A stretch of DNA of 64,000 nucleotides, from contig JACSVZ010000002.1 of NCBI GenBank assembly GCA_014706295.1, forward strand, positions 105,010,047 to 105,074,046, in the 5' to 3' direction. The notes beneath the pieces are model-generated. The model was not told the DNA's origin. It saw only the letters and a list, made by a program, of their open reading frames with translations, and did no database searches. This stretch comes from Lycocorax pyrrhopterus obiensis (Eukaryota > Chordata > Aves > Passeriformes > Paradisaeidae). The first letter of the stretch is position 1. Every line of letters begins with the position of its first letter. The position numbers were made by a program, and so were the translations under genes. Below are positions 49,001 through 61,041 of the stretch, in pieces.

Positions 49001-52000
49001 AGGAGGCAAAGGGGACAGAAGAAAACAGTACAAGTTTTGCATAATTTGGTTTTTTTCCTGCTGCTGTGGGGGCCATGGCCCTCGTATAGTGGCACTTTGT
49101 TCAACCTTCTTCCTTTGCAGAGACTTGTGGGGTGGGGGGAATATGCTGCGGGTTCTCAGGCAGTTGAAGAGACAGCAACAGAAGTGCTGTTTTGGTTCCA
49201 TATCTGGACAGATTCTTAAGGTCCTGCTGCTTCAAAATGAAAAATAAAGGCACATGAATCTCCTGTTTTCCAAACAGCGGTGCGCACATCCTGCCAGGAG
49301 ATGAAATCTTCACAGTTCTCATTGTTGGTCTGTCACAGGTAGCTGAATGCTGGTCTGTTAGCACTTGCATCCCTTATTTTACTAGATGAGTTTGTGGAAA
49401 TGGTTTCCTGGTGTCAGAATCGAGTATCCCAACTACCACTGCTGGTAGTGCTACTCACTGCCCCACAACAATGCCTGTGGAGGGGGCCTCAGCATTGGCT
49501 GCAAACCCCATGTCTGCTCCCTTCCCCACTGCTGCAGCCTCCTGACACCTTCTTGCCCAGGAAATCTTCACCACAGGCACATGGTGGTGACCATCCCATT
49601 ACTTGACCATCCCTTTCCTTGCTGACATTGTCCTGGCAGTCTGCAAGGCTGCGCAGCGCCTGTTGGAGCGTGGCAGGGGGCTGGAGCTGTCACTGTGAAG
49701 GCTTTGGATGTGCTTTTCTTCAAACAATAGCTGTGTGTCTACATTATATTTGTTGTTATTAGTACAATCAAGGATGTTTATTCTGTATTCATAGCTGTAT
49801 TTATTCGTTATGAGGTGCAGGAATAAGTTTTTCTGGTTGCTAAAACACAGTTTTTCCTGTCCAGAACCGCAGCAGTTCTGCTCCCAAATCTGTTTTTCCT
49901 TTTTTTTTTCTTTGTTTTTCTTAAAAACCTTCAAAGCATGTATGCACATTGTGGTTAGGTGAAAAATTAGTTCATATATTAAAAAGAAGGGAAGGAATAC
50001 TCAGTCCTAGGGCCTCTTTTTCTATACCCCTTCTGTCTAATATGAATACAGAAAAGATTTTGTATGCAAGCAAGTTCAAAAGGATGTTAAACAGCTTGTC
50101 TTCATGTGTTGTTATATTGGCATCAGGATACTATTTCCTGTGTATTACTTAGCCAGATATTACATTATATATGATCTGAAAGCTTTAAGTTACCAAAAAC
50201 ACACTACAAAAGTGTATGTTTCATGAGCTCCTACTTAAAGCAAAGAGAGAGAGATTTACAGATGTACATTAGAGATGATAAAACATATTGTTGGGGGGAG
50301 GATTATTGTTGCTTTAATTGCCTGTCTGATATCCTCCTTGGAAGATTAAGTATTTTTGGTAGCAGCTTTGTGGTCTGTACCCTGTTGGCTTAATATCTGT
50401 CATAAAATGATGTAACTGTTACTGGCGCAGGTAAAATTGAGCTTGTGTTCAGCTCCCTGGGAGGGTGTTGTGAAAGGGAAACTGTTGTATATACATAATC
50501 CCATTAGTCAATATTGTTGTTCAAAATCCTTTTTTTTTTTTTCCTTTTTCCTCTCACCACAAAGCTCCTAGGTCTATGGTGAAGTGTTTTGTGACACATT
50601 TTTGAATGGGCCTTTTGCCCTGCTTTCAGTTCTTTAATGCAAGAAGCTTTACCAGGAAACAAGAATCTCTTTCTTCTCTGTCCGTGTTTTTTCAGCTTGG
50701 GGCTGTGATGCTGAATATGCAGACAGACACACAAGTCAGATGATCTAAGATGTGTGATATTATGAGGTTATCCATTTCACATGATTAGTATCTGTACTGG
50801 AGTTGTTTGGTCTGCATTTCATGTCTGTGCCATCTAAATACGTCTTAATCCTTTTTACAAAATAGATTTTTGTGTGTTTTAACACACCCTCAAGGCTGCT
50901 ATAATGTAAATCTTCCTTGCATTATATTTAGTGCCATCTCTTAAAAGAGGCAATTAGTTGGAAAGAAGTATTTTTTAAATTAGCTTTTGTCATTGATAAA
51001 AGGCTGTATGAAAATAGAGCCTGATCCTGCAAACACTTGCAGATATGTTCAGTCTTACTTCTCCAGGTAACTTGTTGCCTTTGGCTCATAAAGACATTGC
51101 CTAAAATAGGCAAAATGAGTAGTTTTGTAGTTTCATTTGAGCACGAGCCCCATTAGCTGAGGTTTCTGCAGAAGTGCATCATTAGTCATGCAGTTAGCAT
51201 CTTCAGAGTACTGAAGTGCGTGAGGTTTTACAGGATCGGATCCATTTATTGGTATAAGTGACTTCTTTGAACTACTGGGCTGGTATATTTTAAAATCTTA
51301 CAGGGAAAGTTTGAGATGTTCTTGTACATGAATGTGTGCAATTAGTTCTTGTAATACGGAAAGCTGAATGTAGCCTGTGGGAATACTGGACACTAAGTCA
51401 GTGAAGTCTGTGACAAAAAATCATTTTTATCCAAAGTGGGGTCAAAATGAAATTTTTTTCAAGGCACTTCATGCTTTATGTTCTTTTTAATATACTTAAT
51501 CTTCTAAGAAGACATGATGAGCTGCTGTCAAACTGTTCCCCAGCTGGTTTTACATTTAAGGGTTTTGTTGTCTGCATAATGCTGCTTATAGAACAAAGAT
51601 TTTTCTGCCTGGAGGTGCCTCTAGGTGATTTGGGGCAATTAAAGGGATTACTGACCCCAAAGCAGAGGCTCACTGAAGCGAGTGTGTTCACAATTCCAAG
51701 ATTTTATTTCATAACCCAAAGTATCACCTTAAACTCAAGTAGCCGCTGGTTTAAGCCAGGGCAGAGGTCTGCCTCTGCTCTTGTATTACCCCACATTTAG
51801 GTTTCTCAGCTTTGAGAAGTACACAGCTTTATTGATTGGATGGAGTAGGAGAGCCAGATCGATTTTATGCATTTTCAGGGACTCAAACTTCCTTTTCTTT
51901 CTGCATATGCACGTGACTTCAACAGAAGTCAGCAATCATGTTTGGAAGGTAGCGTATGCAAGCATATCACACTCCTGGCTTGGGGAAATGGAGCAACAAA

Positions 52001-54665
52001 CAACAAATACCGTGAGCCATGGCTTAGCAGTTTTTAAGATTTTTAGTAGCTGTTTTTAAGATTTTGATGTTTTTTCATGGCAATTGGAAGAATTAGGAAC
52101 ATTTCTGAGTCACACCTGATAAAGGGTCCCATGTCTCCTCTCCATCTTTGTGGCAGAAGAAGTTATTCCAGTCTATCCAGCTCCAAAGTCTTGCAGTCTA
52201 TGGTAGAGGCTTTTTAAAGTTCATGGGCTGTTGAGAAGAGGTGGTGGCACTCAGTCTAATCCCCTTGCATTCTGCCTTTTTGACAAAATTTCTAGCTTTC
52301 AAGATTAAAAAAAAGATTTAAAAAGGTAAAGCCCTAAAGAGCTACATAACAGAAGGCAGAAAATAAGATTCATTACGGATTCACAGAAATTCATGAATGT
52401 TTAATATGTTTTAGCTTTGTTTTTGTTGTTTAAACAGTCACAGGTTTCTCATGCCTTCCACTTTCAGAGAATCAGCAATGAATACTGAATGAGGCATATG
52501 CACAAGCAGAGTCCTTCTGTATACCTTTCCATGGAGATCAGGCTCTCTGGAAAATGCTGGATATCACCACAGAAGTGGTAACAACTGTGGCCATCACAGT
52601 GTTGCTTTTAGTGTCTGCCTTGGTCCTGCTGTCACAGGAAGATGCAGCTGCTGGGACAGTTCAGGTACCAAAGTGTGCCCCAGGAGTAGGGAGGGCTGTC
52701 TGGGAGTTGCCTCTGTGCCGGCATCTCCCATAGCAGGAGCCAGGGTAAGGTAGATATGAAACTGGAAAACAAGCCAGCACACCCTGATGATCAGCAGTGT
52801 AGTTCCTGAGTTTATAGGAGGAAGTGTAGAGAAATGCAAAGGGAGCTGTGCATCCTTCTGGCTGCTCGACTTTGTTCTCGCATCCTCCACCCATCCATTG
52901 GTATTTGAGGTTAGGGTCTGAGTTCGTGGACACCTTTTGTTCTCTTCTCCCAGAAACTTGTGATACTGAAGTCTGTCAGGAAGGACTTCTGATTTTACTT
53001 CTTTTTGTTGACTTGTCAGCAAGGCAGTTGCCTCCTGTTTCAGTAATGCTTTATTCTGTGGATGTGACCTGGGGGCACCATTGCCTGTCTCAACGAAACC
53101 AGCCAGCTGCTCTCGAGCATGCTAAATCCCCGACAGGTTGTTAACCTGTCATGAGATGGGGTCTCATCTCCCTTCTGGACTGAGATGTTCAAATACAGTT
53201 TGGAGCTTTTTCAGAATTACCTGTTTTGTGGTCATACTGGCAGCGGTGCCTGCGAGTAGCTCACGGCCTGCTCTTGCTGAAACTTGTCCCAACTGCAGCT
53301 GCTCGCTTGGGTTGCGGTGGCTGTGGGACTGACAGCTGCCCACAGCCCTGGTTTTGGGACAGGAATCCAGCTGTGCAGTGTCTGGTTAAAATGCCTGGGT
53401 GTGGTTACCTAACAGTCTTTGACAATAGCACATTTACTGACAATGGTAAAAGTACCTTGGAAACTGAGCAGTGGCCCTGCAGAACTGTCCCAGTGTGTAG
53501 TGTCGGGATGGGACAAACAGCTGTCCCTTGTACTTGTGAGCCTTTTTTTTAAGATTTTCTCTCCAGTTGTTGCTGTAGTCTGTGAAATGAAATAAAAGTC
53601 TTACCTCCTCCCGAATATTCATGAAATTAGGCAATTCCATGGCCAGCTTCCCAGTGCATAGCTTGGGAGGTTGGTATTACTGAATTTCCTTTCAGTTTCT
53701 AATTTTTTATGTGTGTATGGTCTGTCAAATCATTTGCCCATGGAGTCAGAAGTTAGAGTGAGCATCTTTGAGATCAAGAGAAATATTTCTGAAATTTAAG
53801 ACTTGGTTCTGTGAAAAGCTTAATGTGCATTTTGTTGTGCTCTGGAGTAGTTCACTGGGCTTCAAATGGGAATTAAAAATAAATGCTGGGAGTGACAGTT
53901 GTCTTTGCACAGGATTCTGCAGCCCAGCAAAAGATGTTGCTTCAGCTCCCCAGCAAAACTGGCAGGGACAGGGTAGAAGATTTGCAAGAGTAAAGGAGGG
54001 TAAGGCTTTTTTGTCCATCTTTTTCCAGGACAGAGGAAAAGAAAGTAGCTCCTGTTATACTCTATGTATAAAGGGGAGATCAAAACTTTCAGAAGAAATT
54101 GGAAGCTTTTTCCTTCTTCCTCCTACTTTCCTCTTCACTTCCTTGTCCTCCCCCATTGCTGGGAGGATCTCAAAATCCTGCAGAGATTTGGGCTCAAGAC
54201 TTGTTTTGTGGTGAGATGTGGATTGTGAGAGTGGTTGGGGGATATGGCTTCATGTGATTTTTCCTACATTTGCATTAAGTGCAGAGCTGGGGACAATGTT
54301 CCTGGAGCCTGCCCTAGAGAGGCGGGCTGTTGTGGTGTCATCCTTGTGTTGCCCTCGGAAACTGCAATTTCATTGACATGAAAAAGTGTCTCTTGACTGT
54401 TCCTGTTCAAGAACGGGATAGATGATTTGGTGTTTGCTGTTTCAGAGAGTGTGTGCCTCCTTTGGCATGCAGATCTGTGGTTTTAGGGTGTGCACGCTTG
54501 TTTGGATGCATATGAAATTAGGCAGATTGTTCAAATGACCATCAGGTTGGTTTCATCACTCTCTTGTTCCAAATGTTTGTGGCAGATAACTGGGAGAACT
54601 AAATTCAGAATGACTCCTTGTGGAGAGGTAGGACAGCTCCGGAAATAGACAGTAACACAGGATCC
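40052..54665 (+). other. CABLES1: CABLES1 intron 1, middle part
   Basis: About 14.6 kb of intron. I see no exon, RNA gene or transposon that I can support, apart from the short tandem duplication at 45151-45182 and a weak CTCF-like motif at 41796-41808. Many open frames of 60-150 codons occur on both strands (for example 53768-54214), but they overlap and resemble no protein family I know. Confidence 0.75.
45151..45182. repeat. Exact 16-bp tandem duplication
   Basis: Two identical units, CAGATTTTTTTGTGTA, lie side by side. A recent slippage-type duplication in the intron. Confidence 0.95.
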
Positions 54666-54915
54666 TAGAATCATAGAATGGCTTGGGTTGGAAGGCACCT
54701 TCAAGATTATCCAGTTTCAACTCCCCTGCCATGGTCAGGGACACCTTCCACTAGCCCAGGTTGCTCAAAGTCCCATTCAGCCTGGCCTTGAGCACTCCCA
54801 GATATGGGGCATCCACAACTTCTCTGGTCAACCTGTTCCAGTGCCTCACCACCCTCAGAGGGAAGAGTGTCTTCCTAATACCTAACCTAAACCTGCTGTC
54901 TTTTAGTTTAAATAT
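54666..54915 (-). mobile_element. CR1 LINE 3' fragment, antisense
   Basis: The left end TAGAATCATAGAATGGCTTG is the reverse complement of the CR1 3' end. Standard CR1 words follow: CTGCCATGGTCAGGGACACC near 54727, CCAGGTTGCTCAAAG near 54757, ACCTGTTCCAGTGCCTCACC near 54831, and CTAATACCTAACCTAAACC near 54875. The match fades after the TTTTAGTTTAAA block at about 54901. The copy is well preserved, so relatively young. Confidence 0.93.
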
Positions 54916-57900
54916 GATTTTGTTTATCTTTCTGGATAAGTATGTTGGTTTAGTGATGCTTTGTTATAGCATCGCACTGTGACTAGATGGGCAAGAGGAG
55001 AGAAACCTTGCCACCTCCAACTGTTTGGACTACTTTGCAAAATACTTTGAAAATTTTTTTTTCCTTTTCTGTCCTGCACTGGCTTGCCTGATAGCAGTGG
55101 CAGAATACCTCCTGCTCCTCCTCTGGTTACAGCCTGGAATTAGCTGCTGAAATAATTTCTAGAGAATGAAATTGAGGGGTAATAGAGGATAGAGAACAGC
55201 ATGGCCACGCTTCATATGTTATCTGTGATGCCTAACAGAGCTTCTTTAATACAAGACAATTTTTCTCCGCTGTCCTTATGTGAGCGGGGCACAATCCTAC
55301 AAGAAAAAAGATTGGATAAGTGAATATTAATGAAATCTGTCATTAATTATCACCACAGCAGACTGTGGAGAATTGGGTTGCATTTTCAGTGGATTTAAAT
55401 ATAACTTTGCTTATGCAATTCTGTTAAACATTGTTGAAGTATGTCACTGAGAAAGCTCATTATATTTGCTATATAAAGATTACGACTTTTGGGGGAGATT
55501 AAAGTTTTAGCAGCGGTTGCCGTCTTTCTTGTGGTCACAACAGCGACCTGTTAAATGTGGAACAGAGGGGGGAACCTGTGGGTAAGCCAGATTTTCTGTC
55601 TGTCTGGAAGCACAACATTTAAAGCTGTTAAGCCAAACCAGAGGAAACTCTGTGAACTTTTCTTCAGGAAGCAAAACTCTTCAGAAAGGGGTCATGTTCA
55701 AACAGTGGGAAACATTCCTTTGTTTTCCTGAGTGTGTGTCTTTTATATCATGTATGGAGATGAATATGTATGCTTGTGTGTGTATATAAGAAGAAAAAAG
55801 AAACTTTAAAGTGAAACATTGGCTTCAGGCAAATCAAAATGCTCCGTTCCCCATGAAATAGGAGATTTTTTGATTTTGCTGAGAATAGTGTAAAAAATAA
55901 AAGCAGAAAGTCTGAGCTGGGTGTACAGGGAGGCAGGGCTGCCTTGGCTCACAGCTTTGGCGTGCTGGGGTGTGTCTGAGGGGGCTGATGTGCAGACACT
56001 GTCCTGCAGTGTACTTTGTTCACACCAGCCAGCGGTTGCTCCAACAAGCAATCTGCCGGTCTGAGTTAAAGCAAGGTCTGCAGATCGATAGCTCTAATTA
56101 GACACAAGGCACCTGGTGTATCAGTGATTAAAAATAAGAAACATTATGGCTAGTTATTGTACAACTTGCTAGAAACCACTGTATAATGGTGGTACATTTG
56201 CCATCAGATTAGGTCATGAAGCAGCTCTACTGCAGCTTGGAAAATTAGGATCAAAAATAGTCCTCTGATTAAAACTTGAGCTTTTGAAAGCTCTTCAGAG
56301 AAGAAAGATATGCAGATGCAGATGTATGGGAGAAATTAAGCTATCTGGATCTGCACGATTCTTGAATTTAAAGAGAGCAATTGATGTAACCGCTGTGCTA
56401 CTCATTTCTCACAGTCACCCTGTCTTAATACAATTAAATGAAACATCAGAATGATCTGGGAATAAGTTGCTTAAAATACAATCCATAATGGCTCAATGTA
56501 TTAACATAGTGAACTTAGGCGTGTCTGTGGTCATGCAGCTGTTCTGCATGTACCAATGTCAGCCTGCAATAGCAGTTTTCTTGAGTTAGATTTATTAATT
56601 TCTCCCACATTTTAAAAAAAACCCCATAACTTTATCACATATTTATCAGCAGTCAAATATTTTCTCTTTGAAACAGCATTTGCTTTCTGATACCATCAGG
56701 AGTTGGCCTCCTCCTCCTTTGCGCTTTGCTGCAGCAGCATGATTCCATCAACCTCAGGGCATCTGCAGGTCCCCTACATCCTGTCAGGCAATTTTTAAAT
56801 GCTGGGGGAATAAAAGAATGTTCCTATCAAAAGAGAAAACTTGTAAAGTTCCAAAGACTAGATGTGATCCATATTAGTCACAGGCCTGTTTGGCATCTCT
56901 GTCTGTTGAGCTTGAAGGAGTCCAGCCTATTCCCTGTGACTGTTTTAGATGCTGCTCACTGGCTGGAAGGATGTACCCATAGCTGCAGTGGAGGAAGGCT
57001 TGGGGACAGCCAGCAGCTATGGGAGCAGCTTCCCGGTATGCAGGAGCAGTTAATCACTTCTTGTGATCTGAGGATTGTTTTGGGCTGGTCCCATTGAAGA
57101 CAGCAGATCTTTTCGTCCCTCACAAAACCCAGTAGAAGCTGATCACTAATCATTTGTGTGCTTCCCTTACCTGGCCAGCTGCAGGAGACCTTCTGCTGGT
57201 GTGATGCAGGGGGTGGTAGATGGCTGAAACAGCACGGTGCCTTTTGGTCACAGGATCAGCTTATTGGTATAAATGAGGCTGTTTTAAACCAATTTGAAGC
57301 TGTAGTTCGCAGGAGGTCTAGCAGGGGCTGACCTTTACTTCTTTTAGTCTTATTTTGATGTCTGTAGGTCTCCAAGGGTTAAGTTGTCCATGAAGAGTTT
57401 CTCTGCACATCAAGCCTGTGGTTGTGGGCTGTTTTGCATGTAAGGTATCAGAGTTTGATAAGTCTTGATGATACTCACTTTTTAAAACCTCATACCCATC
57501 TTAGACAAAATTCAGCAGTGTTTGTTGACATCTGTTTGACTGATGTCTGTTTACACCTGACCCAAGCCCAGTTTGTATATTAAAAGTGATGCTCTGTTGA
57601 AGTAGATGTTGCCTGTTGTCTGTGACACGGACTTGGTTTATGCTACTGATTAAGGCTCACGGTCATGGTGAATCCAGTTGCTGCCTGCTCCCTCTGCAGC
57701 AGCCCTGTAAGCCTGAACCATCTACAAGTGTGGTCTTGGAGAGGAGCAAGGAGCATGGAATAGAGCATTACAACTAATGATACAAACAAGCAGTGGGATG
57801 TACCTCAAGTTCAAACGCGATGTACCCCAAAGTCAGAGGTCAGCACAAGTCTTGTGCTTATTCAGAAAATTGCCACAGGCTCCGCTGGAAAGGGCAATGG

Positions 57901-60900
57901 TCCTGGCAGTGAGCATGCTCCAGGTTAGCTGGGGCAGTCGAATTCCCTTGCCTGTTTATCAGTGTTCCCAGGCTGAAAGGCTGATAGAAAGTGCTTCCTG
58001 ATCAGCATGATAAATGGAATTTTGCATGATAATTATGTTTACAGCAGGACAGATGTACTAATAACACGTTCCCCAAAGACTTCAAATGAGCTATAAAAGA
58101 ATCAAATCTCTGCTGAAAATGCTGGCAGCAGTATTATTAATTGTGTAAGTTACAGCTGATAATTGTCTTGTTTCATTTGAATGAGGCAGTCAGCTATTAA
58201 TGGCTTGTGCTCTGTAGTACCAAAACAGCAGACTGCGCAAAATTTGTCAGTCTGGATAATACAGTTGTATATTAGCAACGAGTCCTAATAGACATACTCC
58301 AGTGGCTAGAGAAGGGAAGAAGTGTTAGAGTTAATTTCTAATGCCGTTTCATCTTTTCTATCAAAATTCTTGCTTATGTGCCTTCAGGAAGAGAACTGGT
58401 TTTTCTTATCTACAAATTGTTTGATGTAAGACAATGCCTGCAGTAAAAAAACAAGCTCTCTTTGTGGTTATTGAGGATTGAAATGGAGAATGGCTAATTA
58501 GCTGTCTTGTTCCACTTACCTCTTCCACAGTGGTGAAATGAGTGAAAGTCTTACCCTTGTTTTTATGTTTGTGAGAGATCCCACTGTTGTGCAGATCTGT
58601 TACAGAGCATCCCTAAGTGTGCAATTGCATAGAGATAAACATACATGTAGTAGAGACATGACCTGAAAATGTTAGAAGTTATCAGGCCTGATTTTTAAAA
58701 TAGCAGTAAAATGAATTTCAAATGGGAAATCATAGTACGTATTGTACCAGGTTTACAGTTAAATAAAGATCTTGTAGGTAACTAACCAAATTCCAAACCC
58801 CACTGCTGCAAATTGAATTACTTTTTGTGACATCCTAATTCATTTGCATTCCCAAAGCACGTTTCATTTCATCTGCGGTAAGTTGAGCTGCAGATAATAT
58901 CCCAGAGGAGCACGGTTCTCGTAGTCCTAACCTACATCCATGCTCTGGCTGATTAATCTGAAAATCCTTCAAAATTTCTCTCCCCTGCTATTACATCAAA
59001 GCATGCTCGAGTGAAAAACGTGAGCAGAATCCTGAATTGTGTTCCCATAGCATGAGAAGGACTCTTTGTGTGTTTCATGAGGCAATACTTAGGGATTTTT
59101 TTATGGGGAAACAGACGGTTGACTTTCTAAAGAGTTCGAGATGTGTTCCTGGGTTAGCAAAAGAGAGCTGATGGTCTGGAAAAACTGCCTGGAGATGCTT
59201 TGTAAAAATTGTCCTTGGTTCCTTGTGACCTTTCATCAACTTAATTCATTGCTAATGAGCTGCAAATTCATTGCAATTCATTGCAGAGCTTTAAAATTGC
59301 CACTGAGTCAGATGACAGAGTGCCTTGTTTTATGTTATCAAGAAAAGTCCTCCGACTGAGGGAGGACTAGGCAGTAATGCAACTCTGAAAAAAAGTCACA
59401 AGACCCTTTGTCTCTAAAGGCTGCTGGTGGAAGTGCAGAGATTTTGAGAAGAGAAAGGAAGGGGGAGACCAGAAAAACTACCAAGTCTTACATCCACATA
59501 GGTTCTCTCTGTATGCCTGCTCACCCTAGGGGAATGGTAATGTGATTGATTTGTTCCACGTGGATAGGCAGAGCCTTTAATATCAAATATATCCATTTCT
59601 GCATTGGCTTAGGGTTTTTTCTTCCTAAAGCCGTTTAAAAAGTGCATGTACATAAAGAAATTAAACACCCAAAAGAAAAAACACACACAAAAGAAGGGTC
59701 TCCGCTAAAGAAGAATTAAATAAGGTTTTGCATCTCCAGTCATGGCATTTGCCGTCCAGAGGTCTGCCTAAGGTTGTGCTTAGCATGGCTGCAGTTATAG
59801 CCCCAACACTACTCCTTCCAGACCCTGGAAATCATTCTAAGTAAGTCATTTGAGACTAAGTCAGCTTACCACACCTCAGCTTTGAAAGAACCAACCACCG
59901 CATCAGCTCAGGTTCCCATGCCCGGTGCTTTTCAGGTCTGGTGCTGCGATTTGCTCCTGTGCTTCCCAGATGCTTGGAGACAGAGACCTCGGGCAGCCAG
60001 CTTTGAGTGCTGGGAAGGTTAGGTAATGAGTGGTGCTTTATGCCCTTCTAAATGCTTTTTTAATAAAGCTATTGACAAGGGGAGGTTCTTCATCAAATAT
60101 GGAATTATGGAAGCCATCCCTGCCTCTCCTGAGCCTCAGAAGAGGAGGAGGGAGATGCGCTATCAAGCTGCCTGTCCTGGGACTTTATTGTCATTTTGAG
60201 ACTTTTTGCCCCCACCCCCTGTATGTATTGATGTCTGAAGTAATGTACAGGTTGTATAAACTCATCAAAGCTTAATGCTGTGTTGTTTGTGTGGTGGGGA
60301 GAGCTGGGTAACTCAGATCCTCCAGGCTTCCTGTAAGGTCAGGGTGTGACCCATTGTCAATTAATCATCTCTACCAGGAGATGGGTTTGCAACTACAGTT
60401 AATTGTTGATTATTTTGCTTTAATGATTGCTTTGTCTACTTGTTTGCTTATAGGCACTATAGACTAGATCAAGGTGAGGGCTCAATACACATTTGAAGTG
60501 GATCACTGCAAATGTTGGGGTTGATCAGCCAACCTCTACCCTTCCTTATTGCATAATATGAATGCAGTGTATCTTTTGGGTGTGCTGGGGAGAGACTGAA
60601 CAAGTCAGGAATCACCACTGAGGTTATTTGGTGCAGCAGTCAGTGGCGCTTTAAAGAGGCTGCCTGCTCTTGCGTCTGCCAGAGCTGCTGCCTCTGATCC
60701 TTCTGGCACGGCATGAGGGAACCAAGACAGGGGGGTATGGAAAATGAGAAATTTGGGTCTTGTGCTGCACTCAAATAGCAGTCTTTGTTGGCCAGATTGG
60801 TCACTATGAGATGCTGTTGTATCGCTCTGATAGTGTAAAGTATCGGTAGACTCAGTCTAACAGAGTGCTCTGGCAATTTTCCTCACTTTTGGTGTGTTAA

Positions 60901-60913
60901 TGAATCTGCTTTT
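54916..60913 (+). other. CABLES1: CABLES1 intron 1, between CR1 fragments
   Basis: About 6 kb of intron without a recognisable exon or RNA gene. Several AT-rich blocks rich in TAAT and ATTA words (about 55140-55560, 56080-56520 and 58000-58260) look unlike repeats and are candidates for conserved regulatory DNA. The remaining sequence shows no special structure that I can identify. Confidence 0.7.
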
Positions 60914-61041
60914 AGAATAAAATAGAATAAAATATTGCAGTTGGAAGGGACCTGCAAGGATCATCTAATCCAACAGCCTGACCGCTTCAGAGCTGACCAA
61001 AAGTTACAGCATGTTGTTAAGGGCATTGTCCAAATTTCTTG
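60914..61041 (-). mobile_element. CR1 LINE 3' fragment, antisense, short
   Basis: The left end carries two copies of AGAATAAAAT, equivalent to the short terminal repeats at CR1 3' ends. GTTGGAAGGGACCTGCAAGG and ATCATCTAATCCAACAGCC follow, and then GGGCATTGTCCAAAT at about 61021. This is a CR1 subfamily different from the copy at 54666. It is strongly 5'-truncated. Confidence 0.85.

Noticed and set aside
53768..54214. 148-codon plus-strand ORF in CABLES1 intron 1
   Set aside because: No family resemblance; a chance open frame in a long intron, with minus-strand frames of similar quality over the same bases.
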